Translations under genes and position numbers: made by a program
Part shown: positions 11,659 to 24,385 of the stretch, in pieces
How positions within the stretch are numbered: the stretch's first letter is position 1
Layout: every line of letters begins with the position of its first letter
The notes under the pieces: model-generated
Told to the model about the DNA's origin: nothing
What the model saw: only the letters and a program-made list of their open reading frames with translations
Database searches by the model: none
Source: Glossina fuscipes
Taxonomy: Eukaryota > Arthropoda > Insecta > Diptera > Glossinidae
Length of the DNA stretch: 64,000 nt
Reading direction: 5' to 3'
Assembly (NCBI RefSeq): GCF_014805625.2
Contig: NW_023998414.1
Location: forward strand, 93,453-157,452

Positions 11659-13690
11659 ACCAATAGAATATAACAATATACCTAAAGCAATTGAGAAAAG
11701 ATATGTGAGATCATTGCTTAAGCTCCATTGCATCAAAACACAAATTTTATTCTTACTTCATGTACTCTTTATAAAGCACCACTACCACCATTAGAATATA
11801 GCGGTAAACACATATCTTTGTTTTATCTTTTAAAAGAAAGTAATTTTTTCCATCTGAATTTCTTAACTATCAAGTGCTTTTTTGCAAAATAATAAGAATT
11901 TTTATTCTTTGATTTATTATTTCGTTGATCTTCTCTTTTTTTTTTTTCTAATTTTTCATTTAGACATAATTGTATTGTATTGCGATTTTTTAAAACTATA
12001 AAATAACTCGTCGGGATAGATACTACTCAGCATATGGTTTATTCTTTTCGGTTTTTGTCAGGTTTTTCAAAACTGTTATTAACAACAAACAAAAACGTAT
12101 TGAACAAACCTACTTACACGTAGTTTATCTCTCCGTGGTAAGCCAGGTTGCTCCAAGATATAGTCCTAGCGTCGGATCAAATCCATTATTGAGAGAACCC
12201 CGGCTGGTTCTTGCTTTCAATCCGTTGCGAAAATGTTATCTAAACTTCATATTTAAAGTTGTTCTCATACTTTTTACAATTTTCATATTTAAAAAAAAAA
12301 AATTTTTTTTCTTCATATATAGAGTATATGTATTAATTAATATATAATATTTTAACTAAAACTAAACTTTCAAAAAATATTATGGCACTGAATAAAAAGT
12401 TCTATTTAAACTTTCGCAGCGAATTTCAAAATAAAATAAAAAGAAAAGAAAACAGGAGTCTCCTTGTAAGGGAAGATAAGGTGCGGGACAATCTCTTAGT
12501 GCAGCCTATCTGACATGGATAATACTTTAACCTTTCCTTCCTTCAAACATTGTCGTAAAATTTTTGAAATTTATTATGCAAGCAAAATATGTAAAAAAAA
12601 ACAAAAAAAAAAAAAAAGATTTAACACTTTTCAAAATAAAAATAAAAACCTGGCGTTCTTTAAATAACTGTAAAAACTGCAAGTTGTATACAACATTCAA
12701 ATTTTTCCATTTTTTTTGTTTTTATTCTTTTTTTCTTAACTTTTAAGAGAGTTTTGCAAACTATCAAATATGTCAAAGGAACATGAAATTGAAAAAAAAA
12801 AAAAATTTGCACGAACAACAAGCACATCTTCTTGTGTAACCTCTCTCTACTAAACCTATATACTTAGCAATTACAAATATATATAATATTTCTTATTTAT
12901 ACTTAAATGAAACAAATAAACGGAAAGCGATTAAATGCAAAAAGCTGCTTTTCAATTCTAACGGACGTACTACATACGTACGCACGCTATAAAGGAGAAC
13001 AACAAGATATGTATATGTATGTATGTTCTTGCTTTTTTTTTTCTTTTCCAATAAATTTTGATATACGCGAAGGGAAAGGCACTTCGGTAAAAATAGATGC
13101 AATAGATTTCATTCCTTCGCCTTTGATTGCAATCAATCTCGAAATAATGTGCGCTACCAATTGAGATGACCCTAGATAACACTATGCGAAAGAATCATTA
13201 AGTATTGAGGATTGGAAGATTCGATTTGAAAGAAGTCTTTGCCGCGCCTTTTTTAATTATGTTCCATTTTTTTTTTTTCTAGATTGTTGATTCAACTGCG
13301 AGAACACGTAACGTATTAAATGAGTTGCTTAGCTTACTAGCCTAATTAAAATATACCGATCGTGTTACGTAGCTTTTGTTATCATTAAGTATACATTATT
13401 ATTAAACAGTTTAGTAGATATAAAGATTATCGCTTAACAGAAGTCGTTCGGGACATTCATTCACGTGAAAGGTAAAAAAACATAAACACATTGATTTCAA
13501 ATATAAAATAACGAGGAAACGTAATTGTGAAAACAGATATAATTATATCCCTATATACATATACATAAATAATTGAATAATTGACAAAACGATCATATAA
13601 ATAATGGCAATGGCAAACAAATATAGTTATTTGTTTACATTGGTAATCTAAACAACAACATTGTCATGCCTTAAGAATAAAATATATTTA
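11659..13690. other. eIF5 3' region and spacer
   Basis: No coding exon is visible. The first few hundred bases are probably eIF5 3'UTR. The rest is AT-rich with homopolymer A/T runs (for example 11938-11948, 12290-12310, 12605-12616). A patch at 12135-12235 is more complex and carries a tRNA B-box-like 'ggatcaaatcc', but it does not fold as a tRNA. Confidence 0.5.
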
Positions 13691-14355
13691 TTAGGTGTTT
13701 GCAAAAGGCATTTACTAAGAAAAATTGCTACAGTGTTTATTAATCAAAATAGTTTCCATAATTTTCTGCAATATTTTACAATATTTTTGGCAACATGACG
13801 ATCTCACCATGTCCAAAGAATTTGTATTGGTTTTGCAGCGATCCAACCATCGACCCATTTTCGCACTTCTTTAACTTGGTTGATCCGCGTGCCAGCTAAG
13901 CCATGCTTGACCAATCTGAACGAGCGGTAATCAGAAGGCTTTATGCCGAGTATGGCCGAACATCCTATTCGAACTGCAACAGTGTATCCGGGACAACTCT
14001 TGCAATAAGTGGCCAAAAAAAAAAAAAATGGCATTTTCAGTCAATTCGTGTCGCCACTTTCAAACTGTTGAAACCAAAGCCGACAATTGGAATATGATGG
14101 ACCAGCATATTGTCATAAGCTTTTGTAGCAGATTTCTTCAAATAAAAACAGCAAGAAAAGTAATGAATTTGGCAGAACAAATATTTGGAGCACTCCATGA
14201 TTAATAATCAACAATATTAAATGGAACTTAACTGTTATGTTATATAAAGGAAGATCAGAATCATCGGACTCAACCATTATATATACTGTTATTTGCCATT
14301 ACTTTATCGTTTTTACCTGTAGAAATTACTGATCAAGATTTTTGCAAACACCTAA
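13691..14355 (-). mobile_element. Deleted mariner element, copy 1 (family 1)
   Basis: The 665-bp element is bounded by inverted ends 'ttaggtgtttgcaaaa' and 'ttttgcaaacacctaa' and flanked by TA on both sides, as for Tc1/mariner insertion. On the minus strand, about 13804-13960 still reads like the C-terminal part of a mariner (DD34D) transposase: PSDYRSFRLVKHGLAG, then EVRKWVDGWIAAKP. The N-terminal DNA-binding part and the first catalytic aspartates are missing, so it is non-autonomous. Related copies lie at 29800-30475 and 55342-56052. Confidence 0.85.
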
Positions 14356-14701
14356 TAATTTGGTAATTGTTTTTTTTTTTTTTTGTGAATGTGAATGTGT
14401 TAGTAACAATGTTAATAAGCAATTTTGAATTTTTGTTTTGGTTAGAAAATTCAGATTAGGATGTGAACTTATATTAATTCCATATCAAAATCTACTAAAC
14501 GATTAAATGATTAGACAATGGGGTCGATTGGCTACAAGTTTAACAATTACTATTGTCATTGTGTTTACATAGTTATACAAATTTCCTAGCGTCGCGCCTA
14601 CGCGCTGACACAAATGTCTGTTTCAATTTAACATTATATATATAATCATTTTTCTTGCATTTTTAATAATTTTTTTTTCTTTTAAATTTCGACTTCAAAT
14701 T
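14356..14701. other. Upstream region of the alkaline phosphatase gene
   Basis: AT-rich sequence between the mariner end and the ATG at 14702. It must contain at least part of the promoter and 5'UTR, but I see no convincing TATA box with an initiator at the right spacing. Confidence 0.4.
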
Positions 14702-16574
14702 ATGGACACAGTACGGCAAGACGTGAATTATAGCAGCATTGATAGCAGCGAAGGTCTACGTTGGAGAAACGTAGATTTAAACTTTTTACCGTCACCATCT
14801 TCTTCAAGTCCGCCAATGAAGTTTTATCATTCGAACCGTTTTAAAATTGTTGCTACGTTTTTATTGATTTCGCTAAGTATATTAATTAGTGGAACATGCA
14901 TAGCTTATTATGGAAAGATGGCGAATAACTCATCGGTAACGAGCGGTTCTTTTAATCTAAATAATTTACCCAATGAGCAGCTTATTTGGTTTGAAAAAGG
15001 AGAGGCTGAACTTCTGAAAGCCTTGAATCGTAAAGAAAACTCCCGTAAAGCTCGAAATGTTATACTATTTGTGGGTGATGGTATGGGCCCGAATACAGTG
15101 ACCGCGGCACGCATTTATGGTTTTGGCGAAGACGGCCTAATGGCATGGGAAGAATTTCCTAATATGGGTTTGTTAAAGGTAAGCTTGCACAACTGTTACA
15201 GACTTTTACGATCCAAGCCCAATTTGCTCATATTATAGACCTATTGTGCTGATAAATTGGTACCCGATTCAGCCTCTACAGCCACTGCTTTATTTTCTGG
15301 GGTCAAGACTAACTACGAAACCAGTGGCATTGATGCGAGCGTACATTTCGCTGATTGCCCGAACTCTTTGAATTCATTACATCAATTGCCAACAATTATG
15401 AGTTGGGCTCAAGATGAAGGTCTCCATACAGGATTCGTTACCACGACGCGAGTAACTCACGCTACTCCCTCCGCATTATACGCTCATGTCCCGGACCGCA
15501 GTTGGGAATGTGAAAATAATATTCCGGAATATGCCCGAGTTCAAGGTTGCACAGATATAGCCACCCAACTAGTTGAGGGCAATGTAGGACAAAAAATTAA
15601 CGTTATTATGGGAGGTGGCCGCCAAATGCTAATCTCGAATATAAGTGGTTCCAAAGAAGATCCTTTAGACACTTGGGCTGGATATTCGAAAGATGGTCGT
15701 CACCTCATCCAAAAATGGATGCGAAAAAAACAAGAACAAAATCGATTGTATCAAGTGGTACAAAATAGAGATGAATTAATGGCTATAGATGGCACTTCTG
15801 TAAATTATGTTTTGGGTATTTTTGCTAACGGTCATTTGAAATATGATAATGAGCTTGATATGGGGTCAGGGAGCATGCCCTCCTTAAAAGAAATGACTGT
15901 AAAAGCATTGCAAATCTTAAGCTCTCGAGAAAGAGGTTTTTTGTTAGTTGTGGAGGGCGGGTTAATAGATCAAGCCCATCATCGCGGCAAAGCAAAAAAA
16001 GCCATTAACGAAGTTCTTGCATTCAACAATGCCATTAACGCTTCTATTCAAGCGTTGAGTGAAGAGGAGCTAGAAAATACACTAATAATTGTAACGGCTG
16101 ATCATTCACATACGCTTACAATTAACGGTTATCCTAAGAGAGGAACGAGTGTATTCGGCATCGCGGGCAACTCTAAAACGGAAGGGACCCCTTATACCGT
16201 GCTGACCTACGGAACTACCGGCAAGGGGTTTCAAACTGATGACAAGTGTTTGCGCAAAGATCCCGCTACCGATGACACCGAAAACTGGGAGTATACTCAA
16301 CAGGGTGCTGTTAATACCGACGAGAACAGTCATGGTGGCAGCGATGTTACTATACATGCAACAGGTATAATATATATGAGTAAGCGCAAAAATCGTGTTT
16401 TCCATTATTTTACCCTATTTCCCCCCTCTTTTCATTTTAGGTGCCATGTCACATCTTTTCCATGGCGTTCATGAGCAATCGTATGTTGCTCATGCCATAT
16501 CGTATGCCTTACGTATTGGACGTTTCCGCGAAAGTGCTCTCGTTAACCAATTAAATGAAAAAACGACCCCTTAA
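14702..16574 (+). CDS. Alkaline phosphatase, membrane-anchored
   Basis: Exons 14702-15178, 15239-16364 and 16441-16574 join with GT-AG introns of 60 and 76 nt into 578 aa. The enzyme hydrolyses phosphomonoesters with two Zn and one Mg. Visible features are the metal-binding Asp126 in ILFVGDGMGP, the nucleophile Ser170 in VPDSASTATA, THATPSALYAHVPDR, the metal site in VEGGLIDQAHH, TADHSHT, and the late Zn-binding His in ENSHGGSDV. A hydrophobic segment at residues 47-70 follows a 46-residue cytosolic-type head, so it looks like a type II signal anchor. The C-terminus (ESALVNQLNEKTTP) lacks the hydrophobic tail needed for GPI attachment, which most animal family members have. An AATAAA lies at 16618-16623. 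Flies carry many Alp paralogues, so I give no symbol. Confidence 0.94.
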
Positions 16575-16838
16575 TTGTGTTTCATAAAATAGTTAAATTA
16601 TTAAATCACAACAGACCAATAAATAATAATAATAAAAGGTAGCAAACGGGAGTTGCCGATGTTCTTTTTTTTTTTTTTTTTTTTTGTTTGCATGGCGACT
16701 ATTGCCATTTTTTAAGTAAAATTATTGTGTTGTCGTAGTTGCTAGAAATTTGAACAGTCTGGTATCTCTTCTTGTATTACTGATAGAATTTTTAATATTC
16801 GAAAGGTTTTGTGAGTGATTCTAAGTTAAAAATAAATA

Positions 16839-18469
16839 ATGGAACAGACCGAGCAACAAAATAATCCTTCTGAGTTACCTAATGAGCTTATTAAAGAAGA
16901 GGGGAGTGAGGAAAAACGCTCGTCACAACAAGAAACACATTCGTCACCATCACCAGCAGTCTTGGAGAGCTCCCAAAGCAATATCGCGTTAGAAGCAATA
17001 ACTTTAGAAGAAGTAGAAGAGGACGGTGACCGAGATAACTCAACTAAATTAGTAATAGACATAGATGATGAAAAGGATGATGAGAAAGCTTTGTCGATTG
17101 AAGAAGAAAAGAAAAGTAAAACCGATATAGTAGAACGTGACGAATTGCTTAAAAATGAAGAAATGGCGATAATTGCGTTGTCGGATAGTGAGGACGATGA
17201 AATATCAGCTCCGGAATCTGTCCCGAAAGCAGCTAAAGTGCAGAAACGACGTAGTGTAGGAGCCACCGGACAATCAAACAATGATGAGGAGCCAGAATCC
17301 TATCGTTTGAAACGACGTAAAATTAACGCTGCTGGAGCCCCTAAAATGCCTTTAAATGGTAAGGTGTATACTTAAAATCATAAGGTAACATTTTTATCCG
17401 TGAAATTCTTTAAGGTTATGTGCGTTATATGAACGAACGTCGTGACAGCTTGCGCAAGGAGCATCCCAATAAAACAGCTATAGAACATACAAAAATGATA
17501 GGAGAAGAATGGCAAACAATGTCCGTAGATCTTAAAGCGCCTTATATGAGGGCGGCAGAGGTTGATAAGCAAAGGTTGGTGATTTGAAAACATTTTTATT
17601 AAAAAGAGGGTTTTATTCCGTGGAAAAATCTTTTTGGTAGATATCTTAAAGAACTGCATATTTTTCTTAAGACCCATCCCGATGTTTTAGCAAGTGAATT
17701 GGCCAAGAATAAACCACGCAAATCTATTGACGGTTGTTTCGCTCCTAACGCCAATAATACTGTCGCCAGCACGGCAACGAAGCCGTTGACCAAAGAGAAA
17801 ATTCAATGTCAAAATACGGACGCAAAGTCCTTAGCAAATAAAGATTTGCAAAAAGAGAAAGTTTCAAAAGTTCCAATATCGCCATCTACACCTCCTATAC
17901 AATTGCATTCAAATATGGTGGAAAAAATAAAATCCAAAAGAACCCCAACACCACCACTGACAACGCAGCTCACAACAGATGTATTGCATAACGCCAACAC
18001 CACTGGCTCGACGGCAACAACAACAACAGCAACAACGACTACAATTGTAACACCTACGCCTTGTGAGATACCAATCTTTACGAATGAATTTTTGGAACAC
18101 AATAAAGTTTACGATACAGAATTGAAAGCTTTGCGTAAATCGAAAACCGATTTAGAACAGCAGAATGCTGTTCTCGAGAAATATGTGGAGAATATGAAAT
18201 CCGGCGTTCAGAAAATGATTAACGAAAACAATGAACTCCAGGAGAAGAACCGTTTACTTGAGATATATTTAAAAAAATTGAAACGAAAACTGGCTGAAGC
18301 TTTAAGTGCTCTACCTCTTCCAATGGCTCCCCAAGGAGCGACTGTAGAGAATATTGAAAAATATATGCAAGATTTATATAAAATGGCTACCACTAATTCC
18401 CATGGTCCAGCTACTTTAAATAAAGCTAAAGATATTATACGGAAGTTAGATTTGCAGATACAATTGTAA
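16839..18469 (+). CDS. HMG-box protein, HMG20A/B-like
   Basis: Exons 16839-17358, 17415-17574 and 17641-18469 give 502 aa. Residues 1-165 are acidic and Ser-rich (for example EEVEEDGDRDN, SDSEDDE), with basic patches KRRSVG and LKRRKIN. A single HMG box spans about residues 168-238, starting PKMPLNGYVRYMNERR and containing IGEEWQTMS and DKQRYLKELHIFL. A Thr-rich linker follows, then a long coiled coil at about 380-450 (LEQQNAVLEKYVENM, NNELQEKNRLLEIYLKKLKRK). The order HMG box then coiled coil matches HMG20A/HMG20B, chromatin proteins of the CoREST/LSD1 complex; a role as nuclear chromatin factor follows from the family. The exon 2 donor (GTTGGT) is weak, but the HMG-box reading requires it. 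A poly(A) signal AATAAA lies at 18610-18615. The gene sits 264 bp downstream of the phosphatase on the same strand. Confidence 0.88.
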
Positions 18470-20121
18470 AATGATTCCAAACATACCTGTTACAATTTCA
18501 ACTACTTTTTTAAGCATTTTAATATTTCATCTACGGAGTATAAGATTTTAAAATGTAGATTAAAAAGCTTTGGTTTGAAAGGCAATTAATCTGCCAATTT
18601 CATTAAATCAATAAAGATAAGATATTTGAAATAATGACTACAGATGTGTGTTAAATTCGCAAAGTTTTTTCGAACAGGAAAATTATGATTTTACAATTGG
18701 TAAAAGGCTAGTGTTCGTAGAATATATCTTTTGAGAATTGAGAATTATTTAGAACAAAATTGCAATCAGCGATAACACCTAGTTGCAAATCTTTTTACAA
18801 GACTCTGAAATCAAATTTCAATCCTGATTATATTAAAACAAACTCATTTAGACGCACTTTTGTTTATTAAAAAAGATGAAGGTTTATGGAAACGTTTAAC
18901 AAGACGTGCAATATAGGACTTGTACACGAAACAAGCTACACACTCATGATTCTTGGATTTATTCAACAATTAATATAATGTATAGGTACTACTCGTGACT
19001 ACCCCAACACCCCACCAAACTGGATAGCTTTTCACCATGTGTTCACTTATTTTTTGATTTCATAATTGAAATCAATTTGTTATGAAATTTTCTACACTTC
19101 TACATAATTATCCAAAATTGATGTTAAACGCCAACTAGTAAAAAAATTATATTCGACGGAAGCCGAATAGCCCATACCCGCCACTATGGTTTTCGTATTC
19201 TAATCTCCAATTCCTTTTATTTGATACCCATATCGATTCATTTTTTAGAATTAAGCGATTTTTACGCAGATAATACATCTTCATTTGCGAAATGTATAAA
19301 ATAGTTTTAAGCATTCTGTCTTGTTTCCGTTATGATGATTAAATATGAAACCTCAAAAAAGTGGAATAAATAAAATTTAGTCACTTATAATTTTATGTGG
19401 GCATGGGCGATATTTTCCACTCTTGCAGGTAAAGTGCAGAGTGTTTCGTAAAATAAATGTGGAAATTTCAGCCTTTTTGACGAAAGAAACGAACAAAAAC
19501 CCACAAATTTTTGTTATGAAAAATGCAGCTGCGTTCTGTTTACGTTCCACTGCGGATTTCTGCTCCGACTAGCTTGGCTAGTTTTCAATACCCATCTGCG
19601 TGCAACTACTTTCAACGTTGAAGATGATATCTTCATTTTTGCGACCAGGAGAGTGCCAGCAACACACACCACCAAAGATGACAGGACAGACATGACTTAA
19701 TTCAATCCCAAGGCTTGGAAAAACATTTAAACTATAAACTTTTCATAAAATGGGAAATAAATTTTAGTTTGTAAATATAGGGAGTTGCATGTATACACTA
19801 ATGCATCTTCTATCAGCCTTGTAATGAATATCACGGTCGATTGTACGTTCTGTACGACTCCATCAACAATGACTCTATGGGGCATCTTCTATCACCTGAA
19901 TGTATTTCAATGGTACAGCTACGTAGCGCTTTACATTACTTCCCTGCTTACGAAGGAGCACGAAGAACCTGTACTTTATTAGTTCGCAGTCCAAGCCTTT
20001 CAACTAAGGGCTTTCATTCACTGACGGATTTTGAGATGGCATAAGAGAAATTGTAGCGTCGTGCAGGGTCCCATTTCACCTAACAAGGCTCCTTGTCCGC
20101 CAATTTCGATACTTCTCTACC

Positions 20122-20400
20122 TTGAGACAACATAAAATGGGCAAAGGAACCACTCTCGGACACTCACGGGCAAAAATCCAGCCTTTTTTAAACGGGATTT
20201 TAATAGACGATCAAAAATGGACTACCTATAACAATATCGTCCGCAAAAGTGGCTTGATACGGATCAATCACCCAAGTCAGCTGGGCTATCGAAAATGTTT
20301 TTCAGTCCAAACTAACCACATTTTCCATGGAAGGAATTGGTAAACTACCAGGAAGATGGCAGAAGGTCATACACAATAGCGACGAATACATAATAAATTA
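20122..20400 (+). pseudogene. Mariner transposase C-terminal relic (family 2)
   Basis: Reading on the plus strand, ILIDDQKWTTYNNIVRKSG corresponds to the mariner region around the second catalytic Asp (family pattern GDEKW...NVKRK). After frame slips, G-I-GKLPGRWQKVIHN is the conserved C-terminal end, with a stop near 20400. Several frameshifts make it inactive. A second, shorter copy is at 541-900. The 3' non-coding part appears to continue only near 21150, implying a later insertion between. Confidence 0.75.
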
Positions 20401-20659
20401 ATATAATTTTGTTATTCAATGAAACCAAAATAAATTTCTGATAAAAAAACAGAATGATGAGGTAGACTTCAAATTTATAAGATGATTTTTGAAAAATATA
20501 TTTCAATGTTACCATCGGATCACAAGACGCACCCAATATTTGAATCCATTTCGCTATTTAAAAACATGCGTCATATAATCCGAAAGATACGGTACTTATG
20601 ACTCGGAGTTAAGACGATGCAATTCCTTCATTCATCTTTTAAATTATTTTTTGTATCTT

Positions 20660-20905
20660 TGTTTACATATTTAATGATGTCTTTGTTTTTGGTTTTAAAG
20701 CCAGATGTTTTTGCTTATATTTTCCTGGAAAATAATACGGTAGCGCGGTTGCCCATTGTGTTTCTAGTTGAGAATTTTTTTTGACCTCTAGGGAAACTAA
20801 CACAATCAGGCGTCATTTTGCTTTTCGGGCTGCGCTACCATATTGCTTTAGAAAAACATATGCTTTAAGAACCAAAAATAAAGAAATCTACGTAAACATA
20901 ACCAA
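20660..20905. repeat. Foldback (inverted-repeat) element
   Basis: The left arm, about 20660-20770 ('tttacatat...gtctttgtttttggttttaaagc...gatgtttttgct...aataatacggtagcgcggttgcccattgtgttt'), is matched by the reverse complement of about 20798-20905 ('gtttacgtag...tctttatttttggttcttaaagc...atgtttttcta...atatggtagcgcagcccg'). The loop is only about 30 bp. The arms are about 70-75% identical by eye, so it could form a 100-bp imperfect hairpin. Position between two blocks of mariner homology suggests it inserted there. Confidence 0.65.
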
Positions 20906-23900
20906 CAAATTTATAAAAAATATTAATAAGGAAATTAATGTAAAATAAAACAAGCTTATGTATTGATTAATGATATATAAGAATGATTCGATATGTGTAA
21001 TGTGTGATGTAATTTTGTGTATTAATTCATTTATAATTATGAAATTAATGAATATATATCAACTTTAAAATATAGAGTGTTGTTTTTAATTTTTTATACA
21101 ATCATGGACGGCGATAAACATAAATTAGATAAATAACTCTAGAATTATACGTACAAAACCATATGATTTGTCAATTGCCATAAAGTTTTTTAAAAATTTG
21201 GGAGAGTTCCAACTCGAAAATAAAAATAACGGCTTATTGTGCCAGCACCCAACGGGTAATAGTTAGGCAGACATAAAAGTTTTTGTTTTGGTTGAAGAGG
21301 TAATCACGTAAGCGAACGACAATTGAAGTAAGCCCCGGAGAATCTAATCATGTTGGCAAATTTGATGGCGATTGTCGTCAATTGCGCTCTTTCAGCTACG
21401 TCAAATCTGGCGAAATGAAATTACTGTCTCTGAGAACAAATTTGCATTAATATTGAGTATAAACCGAGCAAAGTTACCATAAATCTCTCTTTTAGAAGTG
21501 CTTTTTTAAAAAACCAGTTGCAAAATAAATTTATAAACAGCGGTGAGCAGATCAATTATTAATTTTAAATACTTCAAAAAATTAAAAAAAAAAATTAAAT
21601 TCGTCCGAAATTACATTTGCGCTCTATGCAGAAAAAGAAATATTCTTGTAAATCAATTATGATTTATTATTTTATAGCCTAACACAAATTTTACATAATT
21701 TTCCATTCATTTCATTTTACATGCTTGTTATTGTGTACCGCATAAAGTTTGTTTACACAAAGCAAATTTACGTTAATTTAGCTCTCATTTTTTACGTTTC
21801 TCCCAGTTATTAATGCATCGTAATAAAAAATTTGAGGGGAAGTACTAGAAAACTAGTGACGATGATATCTGATTAGCCCCTTGCCGACAATCAATTGTCT
21901 CTTAAAAACTATTTGTCGATAATCACGGCAAAAATCGCCCACCATCCGTTTACAAGTAAGCAATTTTGTTTTGCATTTATTTTGTTTACAAATTTACAGC
22001 TCTTTTCTTCTATAAATGCAGCTCTAATCAATTGTAAACGTACGAAAGCAAAAAAACGTTCTCTCTTCACAAAAAATCAGAAAACGGTCATGGGGAAGAA
22101 ATACTTAGTAAACATTCAGAAAGGATGTACAAACGTTCACAACTGCTTACCTGTAAGTAAGTTAACAGTTTGAAGCAATAATAGCCTATAAATAAATCAA
22201 CGGTTAGGTACAATTCCACGTAAACTACATTAAAATATGGCTAAAGATTTTCTTTATGTTTTTGAAAACAAATAAAATCTGCACAAACCAACTCATCTAC
22301 TCATCATCACAAAGAATTTAATTGGATTTATTTTTATGCTACACAACTTAAGGTGAGCAGAGGAGCTATTCTACCTAATTTTATTATATATTGATCAACG
22401 TTACTTATTAACGTTATAGCTTAACAGTATTTTACTTACCTTTAAACAATTCAAACTTTTTTTGTTTGGTTTCTGTTTATACGTAAACCAATTTTCCTTA
22501 GATTTTATTTTGTTTTTCATTTCTTTTACCGTTTTTTTTTCTTCTTATAAATGCAACTCTGAACACTCAATTCTAAGTCAAATTTGTTCGAAACGATAGC
22601 TATGTAGCTTTCGTCTCATTTGAAAGTTATAAGAGAATTGTGATTGCACAATCGTTCGAAACGAGAACGATTGTTATATATTACATATGTAATTACTCTC
22701 TTGTAAATTAGAAACTTATAGAATATAGAACACCGAAAGCTGATAATGGCAGCTCTAATCAAAAGAATGTGAGAGATAAACAAGCAGAAGTCTTTGTGTA
22801 AAAAAACAAGAGATATTTGATTTTAGTGGTATTAAAAAAGCTCAATGGTTAGTTTACGGAAAAATTAAAAAGCAAAATATTCTATTTAATAAAAATCTAA
22901 ATAAATATATAAATTTGTGGTAATTTACATAATTTTAATTTTTTAATTTATAAAATAAATTGAAACAAATCAATTTTTCATTGTCAGTTTTGTTATTGGC
23001 AAGGAAATGAAAAGAGGACTTAACGATTGCAAATAGCCATATATTACTTAAAAATAAACATTTGATGATTCGTGATAAGTGTTGAATAAACGTTATAATA
23101 TTTAGAAACCATGCTTTTTATCAATAAAAAGCACAAAACTGTTTAAAATTTTTAGAGACGTATAATTGCCAATAATTTTGTTTTTTGTTTTTTCTGTGTG
23201 CATGAGTGCGTGAAGCTGAGTGCTTTACTCTAATTAAAATTTCATAAGAAAAAACTTGTTCTTTCTTTTGAAAGGGATACCCGATACACCCCTACAAACA
23301 AAAAGTACTTACAAGAATATAACCAGCAGTCTGGAGTCTTGTTATATGTGTTAACACAAGCATACAGCATATTCTTGTATATGCTGGATGCAAATGTAGC
23401 TAATAAGTACAATTGACTTTTGTGTACATAAATTAATAGATTTATAGATATATATATATATACATAGAATATATATTGTATATATATATAGTTTGATGCG
23501 TAATAAAGGGAATTAATTTTCATCTAAAAACATACATGCATGTGTGTTCGCATTAAATTTATTTAACTATATTGCATATAATAAAAAATGTTGAAAAGTC
23601 TATATATTAAAAAAAAAAGCCACTACCTACCGACTATTCCAAACTATTCTTTGGCTTGCTGCAAATTCATTTGCCCTTTAGAAATAAGTGTAAAATAGTG
23701 ATTGAATCAAGAGATTGAATCGAAAAAAAAAAATTGTCCTGTAAAGTATTCATAGCTTTACGAGAAACTTACGCTCTCCTGTAAGCCTTCTTTCCGCATC
23801 TTTGTTAATATTTTTTTTTCGTCAACTTGCGTCACGGCTTTCTCTAAGAATATCTTGTAGGTCCTTTTTGTAAGGAATGCTTTTCACTACAGTTAGTCAT

Positions 23901-24239
23901 GTTATTATGATAGGTTCAGTTATAGGTTAAGCTATAAAGCTTCGCAAACCCGAAGCTTTGACACGTAGACAAATAGGGCCTAAATTTATGCAAATCTTTT
24001 TTACCATATATTCAAGCACGCTTGATAAAATGTTTGTTTTCTCACTATTTGAAGCTTAAATTTATCGATAACCATATGGGATTTTTGTTTCCATCATGGA
24101 AAATGAGAAATAATGAAAATTTCGGTCATAATAAATTCAACATTTTCGCGATAGTTTTACCGCCCAACAGTACGTTGACGTTCCGTTTGCATCATCAGTC
24201 ATCTTCTCACATATATATACTACAAAGTGTAGTATAGCA

Positions 24240-24385
24240 ACGGAGAACTCATTATAGCTGCGATCTATATAGATAGCTACGATAAACTCTGTCGCATTGA
24301 GATTGGAATCCACGACCATTGACTTATTAGTCGGCAGTCGGACAAATCACCGCAAACTGTTCTTGTGAACTAGCAGCACAACATC
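24240..24385 (-). repeat. Possible tRNA-derived SINE remnant
   Basis: On the minus strand the text reads 'gtccgactgccgactaataagtc', then 'aatggtcgtggattccaatctc', which resembles the anticodon-arm and T-arm (B box) order of a tRNA. The A box is only weakly present upstream ('gctagttcacaagaacagtttgcgg'). The arms do not pair as in a functional tRNA. A SINE head is a reasonable reading but unproven. Confidence 0.3.

Noticed and set aside
12135..12235. tRNA-like stretch with 'ggatcaaatcc'
   Set aside because: One B-box-like word only; no acceptor stem, D arm or anticodon arm can be paired around it.
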